A stretch of 64,000 nt of DNA from Candidatus Saccharibacteria bacterium oral taxon 488 (GTDB lineage Bacteria > Patescibacteriota > Saccharimonadia > Saccharimonadales > Saccharimonadaceae), in contig CP047919.1 in assembly GCA_010202465.1 (NCBI GenBank), forward strand, positions 372,001-436,000. The letters run 5' to 3'. Shown in pieces: positions 25,868 through 34,175 of this stretch (position 1 is the first letter of the stretch; each line of letters starts with the position of its first letter). The translations under genes and the position numbers were made by a program. The notes beneath the pieces were generated by a model. That model ran no database searches, was not told where the DNA came from, and saw only the letters and a program-made list of their open reading frames with translations.

Positions 25868-26566
25868 CTACATGATCACTTTTCGTGATTGTTGCCGCGG
25901 CTGGCGTGCCTGCTGAGGGTGGGCTGGGTGCTGCGAATGGCGCGGGGCGGCGGCTGGTTTGTCGGGCGTGAGCATGGCCGTGGCGCGCTCGCGAAGCTTG
26001 GCGGCTTGTTCGGGCTGCTTGGTGCTGTCGTAGGCTTGAGCGAGTGTGTTCAGTGTGTGCGGCGTCGGTTCAAGCTCGGCGGCCTTCTCCAGCGCCGCCA
26101 GCATTTTCTTGGTGTTGCCTAATTTCTCCTGAACCTTGGCGTAGGCGATGTGCCGGGCGGCATGATTGGCTTCCATATCAAGCGCCTGCTCAAATGCCAG
26201 CGCCGCCTTGACATAATCTTGCGTCTCGTAGTAAATGAGGCCGACATTGTGCAGGCTCGAGGCGCTCGGCTCGAGGCTCTGGGCGATTTCAAAACATTCG
26301 ATGGCGTCCTTGTAGGCGCGCTGCTTGGCGTATAAAATCCCCAGGCGGTTGTAGGCCGTGGCATTTTTCTCATCGACGCGCAGGATGGTTAGGAGTGCCT
26401 TCTCGGCACGCAGATATTTGTTTTCGCGCAGCGACTCTTGAGCGATGGCCCAGAGCTTATCGAGTTTCTCTGACAATTTAACTGGTAAGTTTTGCGCTTC
26501 GCCGACTGATGGCTGATACCAAACTGCCCACACCATAACTAGCAGGATAACTAATAATCCAGACAT
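25868..26566 (-). CDS. Membrane-anchored TPR protein
   Basis: 232 aa from the ATG at 26566. N-terminal hydrophobic segment (GLLVILLVMVWAVW) is a signal anchor; the soluble part has about four TPR units (for example AYNRLGILYAKQRAYKDAIE, SLHNVGLIYYETQDYVKAAL). The tail is Pro/Gln/His/Arg-rich. A -10 TATAAT ends 8 nt before this ATG but only 2 nt before the upstream ATG at 26572, which favours the shorter form. Probably a protein-protein scaffold. Confidence 0.8.
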   Translation of the reverse strand: MSGLLVILLVMVWAVWYQPSVGEAQNLPVKLSEKLDKLWAIAQESLRENKYLRAEKALLTILRVDEKNATAYNRLGILYAKQRAYKDAIECFEIAQSLEPSASSLHNVGLIYYETQDYVKAALAFEQALDMEANHAARHIAYAKVQEKLGNTKKMLAALEKAAELEPTPHTLNTLAQAYDSTKQPEQAAKLRERATAMLTPDKPAAAPRHSQHPAHPQQARQPRQQSRKVIM

Positions 26567-26575
26567 ATGCATCCA

Positions 26576-27406
26576 TTATACCACAATATTGAGTAGCGCC
26601 AGCCGCACATTGCCATTATGCGTCAGTCGCGTCTCGGCGGTGATGATCCGATCAAGGAGAGGCTGGTGCGCGGGGCTCGGCTGAGTTTTCATCTGAAACG
26701 CCACCATGGTGAGGAGGATGTCGATCAATTGGAGGGCTTTGGCGCGGTCGGTGAAATAGGATGGCAGCGTGCGTAGTGCTTCGTATGAGCCTGGCGTAGA
26801 GAGGATGCATTTGGCGTCAGCGGCGATGGCTTGATATTCGGACAGTAATTTCGGCGTGCGTGCTAATTGGCGGATAAGCAGCGGCCGTCCGGCGGCTAGG
26901 AACAGGATTTGGCGCCGCTCGCTGGCGGTGAGTGAGGTGGCGTCAAGTAGCGTTTCGTCCTGCACCTGCGAGGTGCGGTGCAAGGTCAGCACTTGACAGC
27001 GCGAACGAATGGTGGCCAGCAGCTGCTGTTCGTTCTCGGTCACGAGCAAAAAATGCGTGTTGGTGTTTGGCTCCTCTAGGGATTTGAGAAGCGCATTCTG
27101 TGCCGCCTCGCTCATCTGGTCGGCTGGATTGATAACGATAACGCGGCGAACCGTGGCGTGCGTGCGCAGCATGGCGATCATGGTGCGGACCTGCTCGGTT
27201 GTAATCGTGGTTTTTGCCTCCAGCGGCTGCAGCCGAAGCACCTCCGATGGTGTGAGTGTTGCTAGGTATTCAGCGGCACCCATGCCGTCCAGCCCACGCT
27301 CGGCGGTGATGATCAGTGCCTGCGGCAGTCGATCGGCGAGTTGATGTAGTGGCGTGCGGTCGCGATGTGCCAGTATTGGCATGTTCACTGGGTGCGGGTT
27401 AGGCAT
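26576..27406 (-). CDS. holB: DNA polymerase III delta'-like clamp loader subunit
   Basis: About 276 aa. AAA+ fold with a degenerate P-loop (ALIITAERGLDGMGAAEYLA), and the conserved NPADQMSEAAQNALLKSLEE (~95-115) and IRSRCQVLTL segments. This is the non-ATP-binding clamp-loader subunit that works with DnaX. Start uncertain: ATG at 27406 overlaps the previous gene; 27418 or 27382 are alternatives. Tightly follows the pseudouridine synthase. Confidence 0.85.
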   Translation of the reverse strand: MPNPHPVNMPILAHRDRTPLHQLADRLPQALIITAERGLDGMGAAEYLATLTPSEVLRLQPLEAKTTITTEQVRTMIAMLRTHATVRRVIVINPADQMSEAAQNALLKSLEEPNTNTHFLLVTENEQQLLATIRSRCQVLTLHRTSQVQDETLLDATSLTASERRQILFLAAGRPLLIRQLARTPKLLSEYQAIAADAKCILSTPGSYEALRTLPSYFTDRAKALQLIDILLTMVAFQMKTQPSPAHQPLLDRIITAETRLTHNGNVRLALLNIVV

Positions 27407-28580
27407 GAGCAGCCTCACCAGGCTCGTTCGGGGTTACGGCGACCTTTGGAAACAATTGTTGAAACTCCTCTGGAACGGCCGCTTCAAAGGTGGTTTGTTC
27501 ACCTGATGGCAGCGTGATTTCTAATTTGTGGGCGTGGAGCATCAGGCGGCTGGCGCTTGGTTTGCCGTAAACGCGGTCGCCGAGAATTGGTGTGGCTAGG
27601 TGTGCCATATGGACGCGCAGCTGATGGGTACGACCGGTGGTGGGTTTGAGCTCAATCAGCGCCTGGTTGTCAGCCGCCGCCAGTACGCGGTAGGTCGTCT
27701 GGGCGGGTTTGCCGTTCGGGTTGACGCGGAAGGTGCTGGGCGCGGCTGGGTTGCGGCCAATCGGTAGGTCGATCTTCGCGGCGGCTAATTTCGGCACGCC
27801 GTCGGTCACCGCGAGGTAGGTTTTTTTGGTGGTGCGCTGGGCGAATTGCCGTTGTAAGTGGGTCGCAGCGTCAGCAGTTTTGGCGATAATCAGCACGCCC
27901 GAAGTGTCGCGGTCAAGCCGATGGACAATGCCCGGCCGGTCGGTATCCGAGGCAAACGACGTCCTGGGGCGAATAATTTCTGCCACCGTCGGCTCGGTCG
28001 ATAGTCCACCTTTGGCGTGGGTCAATAGCCCGCTTGGCTTATTGACCACCATCACGTCATCATCTTCGTATAGAACCGGCAGTTCTGCGCTGGCCTGCTC
28101 CTGCTCTGGCAGCTTGACGGCGATCTCGTCAGTCTCGTCGACCTCAAATTTCGGCGTCGTTACTACGCGCTGATTGACCGAAACATGCCCGGCTTTGATG
28201 TGTTTTTGCCAAAGGCTGCGCGAAATTGACGGGTCAAAGTCCGTGGACAAGTGGATGTCCAGGCGCTGCTTGGTCGGCACAATTCGAAACATCATGACAA
28301 ACTTGCCCTGAAACGGCGTCTCGGTGCAGCTCGAATCAAGCGGGTTTGGTAACATCTCGGCGTTGGCGGGCCTACCGGGCCACAATTCGTCAATTGATTC
28401 CTCGTCAATGATCGAACCGTAGAGCACAGCGAAATGCTGCTTGTTCAAGATAAACTCCGCCACAATGTGCGATTCGTCCGTCTGAACCTTCAGATGGCGC
28501 AAGGCTTTGACGGGCGTATTGTCGTCTGCCAGCTGGTACAATCTGGCGATTTTGAGGACGGTGCGCGGCAAAATTTTCAC
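27399..28580 (-). CDS. RluD-type pseudouridine synthase with extra N-terminal domain
   Basis: 393 aa from a GTG. Residues ~105-155 form an S4 RNA-binding domain (SLWQKHIKAGHVSVNQR) and ~165-375 the RluA/RluD catalytic domain with catalytic Asp in GIVHRLDRDTSGVLI and the RTHQLRVHMAH motif. It converts uridines in 23S rRNA (or other RNA) to pseudouridine. The first ~100 residues (KILPRTVLKIARLYQLADDN onward) are not part of the usual family and I do not recognise them. Part of a trpS-(smORF)-rlu-holB string with overlapping ends. Confidence 0.9.
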   Translation of the reverse strand: MKILPRTVLKIARLYQLADDNTPVKALRHLKVQTDESHIVAEFILNKQHFAVLYGSIIDEESIDELWPGRPANAEMLPNPLDSSCTETPFQGKFVMMFRIVPTKQRLDIHLSTDFDPSISRSLWQKHIKAGHVSVNQRVVTTPKFEVDETDEIAVKLPEQEQASAELPVLYEDDDVMVVNKPSGLLTHAKGGLSTEPTVAEIIRPRTSFASDTDRPGIVHRLDRDTSGVLIIAKTADAATHLQRQFAQRTTKKTYLAVTDGVPKLAAAKIDLPIGRNPAAPSTFRVNPNGKPAQTTYRVLAAADNQALIELKPTTGRTHQLRVHMAHLATPILGDRVYGKPSASRLMLHAHKLEITLPSGEQTTFEAAVPEEFQQLFPKVAVTPNEPGEAAHA

Positions 28581-28672
28581 GCGGCGTGTCCTCTGCGGTT
28601 TGGGCGGCTAGACATCTGCGGCGCTTGATCTGGCGGCGTTCCCCGCTTGGTGAGACAACTTGCCATCACCAT
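28577..28672 (-). CDS. Possible 31-aa ORF bridging trpS and the pseudouridine synthase
   Basis: ATG one base after the trpS stop, with GGAG 5 nt upstream; encodes MVMASCLTKRGTPPDQAPQM then an Arg-rich end, and its TGA overlaps the next gene's GTG (GTGA). It could be a real small protein or only a translational coupler. Evidence is placement and ribosome site alone. Confidence 0.35.
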   Translation of the reverse strand: MVMASCLTKRGTPPDQAPQMSSRPNRRGHAA

Positions 28673-28673
28673 A

Positions 28674-29855
28674 CTATCTCCGTAGCCCCACGGCCGTCTG
28701 GACGCGGTGCAAGGTTGTGTTAGCGACGAGGTTCATGTCGCGCTCGCTGGATTCCAGTTTGCGTTCGATGGCCTGCTCGTCAACTGCCGCCAGGCGCGTT
28801 TGGAAATTCGCCAAGAATTCGGCTACTTCATCAGCCACGATTCGCTTGAAGTTGCCGTAGCGCTCCATGCCGGCGTACTGGCTGATGGTCTGCTCCAAGC
28901 TGACGTCTCGTCCAGCGTCTTGGCGTACCAGGGTCAAAATCTCCAGCAGATTGGAAATGCCCGGCTGGTTGTCGCGGTCGTACTGTACTGTGCCCAGCGA
29001 GTCGGTAGTGGCACTCATGATTTTTTTGTAGGCTATCTGCGGTTCATCGCCGAGGAAAATGACGCCTTTACCGCTGTCGTCGGATTTACTCATTTTTTTG
29101 GTTGGGTTGACTAGATCTTTGATCCTCAGACCCTGGTCGTTGCCGAAGAATTGGTGCTGCTGGGCGACTGGCTTAGGTACGATGAATAAGTCGCCAAATT
29201 TGCGGTTCATCCGCTCGGCAATGTCGCGGGTAAATTCCAGGTGCTGCGTCTGGTCGTCGCCAACTGGCACGTAAGTGGCACCGTAGAGCAAGATATCGGC
29301 GGCCATCAGGACTGGGTAGTTGAACAGGCCAACAGACGCATTATTGTAAGTGGCCTTCTCTAAAGCCATTAGCATAGGAGAGTTTAATAAATGAGCAGAG
29401 GTATTGCTTTGGATAATTTCCGATATATTCCGATGATCTACTGTGGTATCCTCAGACATTTTATTGCCTATGAATTTGCGCGATTTATCCTTAAACTGCG
29501 TCATTCGGCTCATCTCGCCAAACCCGGTGAAACAGTCCAAAATCCACGCCAGCTCGCTGTGCGCCGGGACGCGGCTTTGGCGGTACAAATGAATGGCCTC
29601 GTTATCCAGCGGCAACCCCGCCGCCGTATAAATCCAGGCGTTACTGAGAATGCTCTCATACAACTTGCTGTGGTCGATTGGCGTGGTGAAGCTGTGTAGA
29701 TCTGGGATGAACAGATTGATATCATAATCAGCCGAGCGGCGCTTCGCCATGTCGACAATCGGCAAAATGGCGCCAAAATAATTGCCAATGTGAATATCGT
29801 TGTTGGCGCGCACGCCAGTGAGGATGACGGGTTTGGTTGGTTTCATTGTATTCAT
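28674..29855 (-). CDS. trpS: Tryptophanyl-tRNA synthetase with an insertion
   Basis: 393 aa. Class I signatures HIGN (22-25) and KMSKS (254-258), with GLFNYPVLMAADILLYGATY and VPVGDDQTQHLE between. Residues ~128-168 (KFIGNKMSEDTTVDHRNISE onward) are an insertion not found in usual bacterial TrpRS, placed before the NASVGLFNYP segment. Start chosen at 29855 because AAAGGAG is 8 nt upstream. It overlaps the racemase stop (TAATG), so the pair shares regulation. Confidence 0.93.
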   Translation of the reverse strand: MNTMKPTKPVILTGVRANNDIHIGNYFGAILPIVDMAKRRSADYDINLFIPDLHSFTTPIDHSKLYESILSNAWIYTAAGLPLDNEAIHLYRQSRVPAHSELAWILDCFTGFGEMSRMTQFKDKSRKFIGNKMSEDTTVDHRNISEIIQSNTSAHLLNSPMLMALEKATYNNASVGLFNYPVLMAADILLYGATYVPVGDDQTQHLEFTRDIAERMNRKFGDLFIVPKPVAQQHQFFGNDQGLRIKDLVNPTKKMSKSDDSGKGVIFLGDEPQIAYKKIMSATTDSLGTVQYDRDNQPGISNLLEILTLVRQDAGRDVSLEQTISQYAGMERYGNFKRIVADEVAEFLANFQTRLAAVDEQAIERKLESSERDMNLVANTTLHRVQTAVGLRR

Positions 29856-30541
29856 TATAACACTCCTTTGGTTGTTAAGTAACGTAATAAAATATTCATT
29901 GGGTCAATGGTGTTTGATTTTTCGGCGAAGGCGCAGGATAGCTCGGTGCAGCCTAATAGTATCGGCGGATAGTTTGCTGCGTTTGCCTGCTCGGACTGGA
30001 TTGTTATTGGTATTTTATCCAGTGCTGACTGCGGTATTGCCTGACCAGAAATTACTGCGCGAATTATTACTTCCAGCGCTTGTTCTTCGTCCTTATCCGG
30101 CGTTAATACGGTTACTCCGGCGGCTTTCAACGGCTTGTCATATAGTCCGGTGCGGATGGCTGTCGGCGACGCTAGCAATCGAATTGTTTTATGATGGCGG
30201 CTAACGTAATCAATTGCGGCATCCACCATGGAAGTTATGCGAATATTCAGCTGCCGTGCAATATCTGGCTGTAGTAAATGCGCGGTATTGCAGGCAATTA
30301 TGATAACATCGTCCATCGACGCGTCAATGTTTTTCAGTTCGTTTATGATAATTTCCAAGGCTTCGCTGCGCCGCGATTCGTTGGCGATAAAATCAGGAAC
30401 TGGTAGTGACAAATGAACTATATGCGGAAAATCCGTGCCAGCCTTCGCGCCGTTTGCTAGCGCCTGCCGAATTATTCGCCGGTGTAGTTTCAAGCTCGCC
30501 TGCGGTCCCATGCCGCCAATGATAATTATTCTTTGTTTCAT
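29855..30541 (-). CDS. Aspartate/glutamate racemase family protein
   Basis: 228 aa. Two-cysteine racemase layout: VIIIACNTAH (~82-92) and LLGCTELSCAF (~196-206), plus the N-terminal IIGGMGPQASLKLHRRII. It would interconvert L- and D-aspartate/glutamate (RacX/YgeA-like), supplying D-amino acids for cell wall; the substrate is inferred. Strong GGAGGA before the ATG. First gene of the racemase-trpS operon, behind the leader at 30562-30701. Confidence 0.88.
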   Translation of the reverse strand: MKQRIIIIGGMGPQASLKLHRRIIRQALANGAKAGTDFPHIVHLSLPVPDFIANESRRSEALEIIINELKNIDASMDDVIIIACNTAHLLQPDIARQLNIRITSMVDAAIDYVSRHHKTIRLLASPTAIRTGLYDKPLKAAGVTVLTPDKDEEQALEVIIRAVISGQAIPQSALDKIPITIQSEQANAANYPPILLGCTELSCAFAEKSNTIDPMNILLRYLTTKGVL

Positions 30542-30561
30542 GATTCCTCCTTTGGTTATAT

Positions 30562-30582
30562 AAAAAAGGCCGCGCGCGGCCT
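30562..30582 (-). terminator. Intrinsic terminator inside the racemase-trpS leader
   Basis: Minus strand AGGCCG-CGCG-CGGCCT followed by TTTTTTA, only ~20 nt upstream of the racemase ribosome site and downstream of a promoter and short ORF: position of an attenuator. Confidence 0.75.
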
Positions 30583-30611
30583 CTATTCATGGTTAGTTTT
30601 TCAGAAGAAAT

Positions 30612-30689
30612 TTACGAACAATTCAACAAGCCGCGGCGAAAACGCGTGCTTTGCCAGGCGGTGCTGATGAAGTGCCGTTTCATGGTCAT
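30612..30689 (-). CDS. 25-codon leader ORF ahead of the racemase-trpS attenuator
   Basis: ATG at 30687-30689, 6 nt after -10 TATAAT (30696-30701). Encodes MTMKRHFISTAWQSTRFRRG and LLNCS, with one Trp codon at position 11, and ends 30 nt before the terminator stem. The GCCGCGGC in codons 18-20 can pair with the terminator's 5' arm (6 bp), an alternative fold. It could be a Trp-sensing leader peptide or a small basic protein. Confidence 0.5.
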   Translation of the reverse strand: MTMKRHFISTAWQSTRFRRGLLNCS

Positions 30690-30729
30690 GGGGTGATTAT
30701 AACGCCAACGGCTAAAATCCGCGAATATT

Positions 30730-31200
30730 CTATAAAACAGCTCGCTTGGATATGCGCCAAACCCATAAAATGATGTAAACAGATAAACCGATTGAGAATA
30801 AGAGCGAGAGGATAGCCATCGGATTTGCTTTCCATAATATTGTCCATGTTGGCGGCGAAACGATAAATTCTACCATTGCTAAGAACCCGATTTTAGTATA
30901 AATATGCAACGATTCAGCCAGACAAACAGCGAAACCGATTACCGTGCCGAGTATAGAGGCTGAGATTAATAAAATGATATCAAGGAGCGGCGGTTTTTCT
31001 TCCTGGGTTATAAAACTATATATTAGGTAGATGATGCCTGCGCCGATGGGCCCAGTTAAATACGATACGTAGTTCCACCGCCACAGCAGCAGCCATAGAC
31101 CAATTATCATTGGGATACCTAGTAAAAATGCTAATAAAATACCAATCCAGCGCGGGCGATGCCTGTGCTGTAAATTGTAATATGGAGGTTCTTGGTTCAT
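30730..31200 (-). CDS. Four-helix membrane protein of unknown function
   Basis: 156 aa. His/Arg-rich N-terminus (NLQHRHRPRW), helices about 18-40, 46-65, 75-97 and 130-150; short basic end. No recognised family. Extended -10 TGC-TATACT ends 7 nt before the ATG (leaderless). Its end lies ~30 nt before the racemase leader promoter. Confidence 0.7.
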   Translation of the reverse strand: MNQEPPYYNLQHRHRPRWIGILLAFLLGIPMIIGLWLLLWRWNYVSYLTGPIGAGIIYLIYSFITQEEKPPLLDIILLISASILGTVIGFAVCLAESLHIYTKIGFLAMVEFIVSPPTWTILWKANPMAILSLLFSIGLSVYIILWVWRISKRAVL

Positions 31201-31250
31201 GCTATTTAGTATAGCATTTGACAGGAAGTGTGCGGTTTGGATTTGAAGGA

Positions 31251-31907
31251 TTATTTATCTGGCGGCTGTACTTGGCCTAGGATATTCGACAGTTCGCTAA
31301 TAAGTTCGCGCAGTTGAGGGTTGCGCAAGATTGCCCGGCGAGTGGCTGGCGTCCAAATAAGTGTGCGGGAGCGTAAAGTTTCTGCCAGCGTTTCACCCGA
31401 TGGCGTCAGCCGGCCTTCTTTATCCAATTGAAACAATTCAGGCAGCAGCGCGTCGCAAAGCAGTGCCAGCGGCGCTTGCGACCGGGCAATGATTCGGTCA
31501 TGCTCATCGACTGGCATAGAAATTGGGTTAAATCCTAATTGCTGCAGATGGCTGGCTGCCGCCTCGGCGTTTGGCTGGTCGCTGGCGACAACCGCTCGCT
31601 GAGCGCTATTCATTAGCAAATGGACAACAGCGGCTTTTTGGTCAAGCTGACCGTTAAATCGGCGGCTGGTGTCCATAACGCTATCGTGCAAAATTATTAG
31701 ACCCCTTACGGGCGGTACGGTAAAATTTTCCAGGGGCGCGCACACGTGAATAATTTCACAATCAGATAACTCTTCTATGCTGGTGTGGCGGTCGGCTATG
31801 TCAAATTCGCGGACTAGAAAGCCGTACTTCTTAGCGCACCGCACCAGTTGCGAACCCAAATCGCCCAGCGAACCGATAACGCCGATAGTTTGTTTTACTG
31901 CTGTCAT
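31251..31907 (-). CDS. Prephenate dehydrogenase-like (TyrA-type) NAD-binding protein
   Basis: 218 aa. Rossmann start IGVIGSLGDLGSQLVRCA (8-25), acidic residue after strand 2 (EFDIAD), CAPLENF, LIILHDSVMDT and the C-terminal PVDEHDRIIARSQAPLALL resemble prephenate/arogenate dehydrogenases. The catalytic HPMFGP-type motif is not conserved (VVHLLMNSAQ), so the reaction is doubtful, and no other aromatic-amino-acid gene is near. GGAG before the ATG; -10 TATACT (31949-31954 region) upstream. Confidence 0.6.
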   Translation of the reverse strand: MTAVKQTIGVIGSLGDLGSQLVRCAKKYGFLVREFDIADRHTSIEELSDCEIIHVCAPLENFTVPPVRGLIILHDSVMDTSRRFNGQLDQKAAVVHLLMNSAQRAVVASDQPNAEAAASHLQQLGFNPISMPVDEHDRIIARSQAPLALLCDALLPELFQLDKEGRLTPSGETLAETLRSRTLIWTPATRRAILRNPQLRELISELSNILGQVQPPDK

Positions 31908-32021
31908 GCGGTCTCCTTTGATTTTATGGGGATGGTTATATTGTTAGTATACGCTACTTGGCATCGCTATACAGATTCATTGATACGATAGTCTGGGCTT
32001 GGACCCGATCTCAATTATAGA

Positions 32022-32879
32022 TCATTTTCTTAATCTTTTTGTGCGACTTGTAGATTTTGACGGATACTCGCCCGCAAAGTGCTGCCTGATTAGTCCGGAC
32101 AAGCGCTCAGCGTATGTATCCGTTATTTCGTGCCCTTGCATGGTCATCGAGCGATGGGCGATATTCTTATGCTCTTTGGCTAGTTTCTTCAAATTCCGTT
32201 CGACGATCAGTGGGTCGAGTTTGCCTGACAGAATAGTGATTGGCAGTTTCAGTTGTGATATATCAGTCATCGTGGTTTGATTGATTATTGCCGTATTTAG
32301 AGCGGTCAGGAAGGATTTAGCAGTAATTTTATCGGCCTTAAATCCCGCGTCGGGCCATATATTATGTCGGTCGGCAAACTGTAATAGACGTTTTGAGCTC
32401 CTCGGATGCTTGTTGATGAGACCATATAAGGCGCGTAATATTTTTTCTAGATGATGGATTTTCTCGTCAATCTTAGGGTGATATATTGGCGGGCTGCATA
32501 GGATTAGTGACTGAGCTAATTTTGGATATTTTTTAGCGAGCTCTACGGCGGCCAGCGATCCCATAGAGTGGCCAATGACGATGTCAAGATGAGTGATTGA
32601 TTCGCGGCGCAGAGTGGCGGCGATGCTGGTAGCTTGATCTTGGACGTTGTATGATTTCCAGTCGGGCTTTGGCGAATTGCCAAATCCCAGCATGTCAATA
32701 GCAATAACCCGCGCGTCCTTGGGCAGATATTGTGTCAATGGCTTCCAGGTGCGCCATGAGGTGCCTAATCCATGGACAAGTAAAATCGTAGTAGACTTTG
32801 GATTGTCTGGGCAGCAAAAATAATGCACATTTAAGGTGTAAGGAATACGTAGCCAGCGATGAATAATCCGGTCAAACAT
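32022..32879 (-). CDS. Alpha/beta-hydrolase fold protein
   Basis: 285 aa. Oxyanion HGLGTSWRTWKPL (~36-48), nucleophile Ser in VIGHSMGSLAAVE (~101-113), acid Asp in LSGKLDPL and a late His in MTMQGHEI. Substrate unknown; no signal peptide, Lys/Arg-rich C-terminus. -10 TATACT ends 6 nt before the ATG (leaderless), next to the rpsI terminator. Confidence 0.85.
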   Translation of the reverse strand: MFDRIIHRWLRIPYTLNVHYFCCPDNPKSTTILLVHGLGTSWRTWKPLTQYLPKDARVIAIDMLGFGNSPKPDWKSYNVQDQATSIAATLRRESITHLDIVIGHSMGSLAAVELAKKYPKLAQSLILCSPPIYHPKIDEKIHHLEKILRALYGLINKHPRSSKRLLQFADRHNIWPDAGFKADKITAKSFLTALNTAIINQTTMTDISQLKLPITILSGKLDPLIVERNLKKLAKEHKNIAHRSMTMQGHEITDTYAERLSGLIRQHFAGEYPSKSTSRTKRLRK

Positions 32880-32895
32880 AGTCTTAGTATACTAT

Positions 32896-32932
32896 GAAAA
32901 TACCCCGCCTGCATATGAGACGGGGTATTTTC
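32896..32932 (-). terminator. Terminator at the end of the secY-rpsI ribosomal unit
   Basis: GAAAATACCCCG / CGGGGTATTTTC, 12-bp perfect stem with 13-nt loop and built-in T-run, 22 nt after rpsI. Confidence 0.9.
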
Positions 32933-32953
32933 GAGAATTGGTTTCTCCTCTGT

Positions 32954-33352
32954 TTAACGCTTGGAGAATTGTTCGCGCTTGCGGGCAGAACGTAGACCGT
33001 ATTTCTTGCGCTCTTTCTCGCGTGGGTCACGCTTGAGCAGCTCAGCCTTCTTCAAGACTGGGCGCAGGTCAGCGTGAGCAGCCGTCAATGCTTTAGCGAT
33101 GCCAAGCTTGATGGCGTCAACTTGACCAGCGAGGCCACCACCTTTGACCAAGATGGTAACGTCGTATTCCTTTTGCTTGCTGACGACAGCTAGTGGGTCG
33201 GTCACTTCTGCTAGCAAGGTTTTATTGCCATCCAAGTACTCAGCGGCTGCTTTGCCGTTGATGGTGATGGTACCCTTGCCAGGAAGCAAGCGAACGCTTG
33301 CCGAAGCACTTTTGCGTCGTCCCAGGCCGTAGAAATAGGTATCAGTAGCCAT
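32954..33352 (-). CDS. rpsI: Small ribosomal subunit protein uS9
   Basis: 132 aa. N-terminal FYGLGRRKSASASVRL and the C-terminal LLKRDPREKERKKYGLRSAR ending in the conserved QFSKR that reaches the P-site tRNA. One base after rplM; last gene of the unit. Confidence 0.97.
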   Translation of the reverse strand: MATDTYFYGLGRRKSASASVRLLPGKGTITINGKAAAEYLDGNKTLLAEVTDPLAVVSKQKEYDVTILVKGGGLAGQVDAIKLGIAKALTAAHADLRPVLKKAELLKRDPREKERKKYGLRSARKREQFSKR

Positions 33353-33353
33353 A

Positions 33354-33785
33354 TTACTTTACCTCAACTTTCTCTGGGGTTTGTGCTGTGTGAGCATGCT
33401 CGCTACCGGCAAATACGCGCAGGCGTTTGAGGCGTTCTGCTTGCAATTTGTTCTTTGGCAACATGCCTTTGACAGCTTCTTCAATAATTCGTTCTGGGTG
33501 GCGTTCACGCATTTCTTTGAACTGCGTTTCTTTGATGCCGCCTGGGAAACCACTGTGACGGTAGTAGTACTTGTCAGTTTCCTTGTAGCCAGTAACGACG
33601 GTGTTTGCAGCGTTGATAACCACGACGTAGTCGCCACCATCAACGTGTGGTGTGTAGGTTGGCTTATATTTACCGGTCAGGTGTTTAGCAATTTCAGTTG
33701 CCAAGCGACCGAGTGGTAATTCGCTCGCGTCAAACAATACCCAGCGGCGAGAAACGTCAGATGGTTTTTGTGAATACGTCTTCAT
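33354..33785 (-). CDS. rplM: Large ribosomal subunit protein uL13
   Basis: 143 aa. RRWVLFDASELPLGRLATEI, GDYVVVINAANTVVTG and AVKGMLPKNKL are L13 signatures. Start at 33785 supported by GAGAAAT(AAG)ATG context directly behind rplQ; a longer frame runs back into rplQ. Pairs with rpsI, as in most bacteria. Confidence 0.96.
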   Translation of the reverse strand: MKTYSQKPSDVSRRWVLFDASELPLGRLATEIAKHLTGKYKPTYTPHVDGGDYVVVINAANTVVTGYKETDKYYYRHSGFPGGIKETQFKEMRERHPERIIEEAVKGMLPKNKLQAERLKRLRVFAGSEHAHTAQTPEKVEVK

Positions 33786-33786
33786 C

Positions 33787-34173
33787 TTATTTCTCCTTCT
33801 TTGGCATTGGTTTGATGTCGTCGACAAACTCGATGATTGCCATTTGTGCGCCGTCGCCAACACGTAGGCGGGTGCGTTCAACGCGAACATGTCCGCTGGT
33901 GCGGCCGCCGAGTTGTGGGGCAATTTCATCAACGAGCTTGTAAGCAGCAGCGCGAGTGCTGAGTGCTGCGATCACCTGGCGGCGGCTGGCTAGATCGCCC
34001 TTCTTCGCCTTGGTGATGATTTTTTCAATGTGGCGCTTCAGCTCTTTGGCTTTCGGCAAGGTGGTCTCGATTTTGCCGTGATCAACCAGGCTGGTTGCCA
34101 GCCCTTTGAGCAAGGCTCGCCGTTGATCACGCTCACGGCCGAACTTGCGCCCTTGATATCCGTGTCTATGCAT
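33787..34173 (-). CDS. rplQ: Large ribosomal subunit protein bL17
   Basis: 128 aa. FGRERDQRRALLKGLATSLV and TTLPKAKELKRHIEKIITKA are L17 signatures; ends Lys-rich. Follows rpoA by 2 nt and rplM by 1, so translation is probably coupled. Confidence 0.97.
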   Translation of the reverse strand: MHRHGYQGRKFGRERDQRRALLKGLATSLVDHGKIETTLPKAKELKRHIEKIITKAKKGDLASRRQVIAALSTRAAAYKLVDEIAPQLGGRTSGHVRVERTRLRVGDGAQMAIIEFVDDIKPMPKKEK

Positions 34174-34175
34174 AG

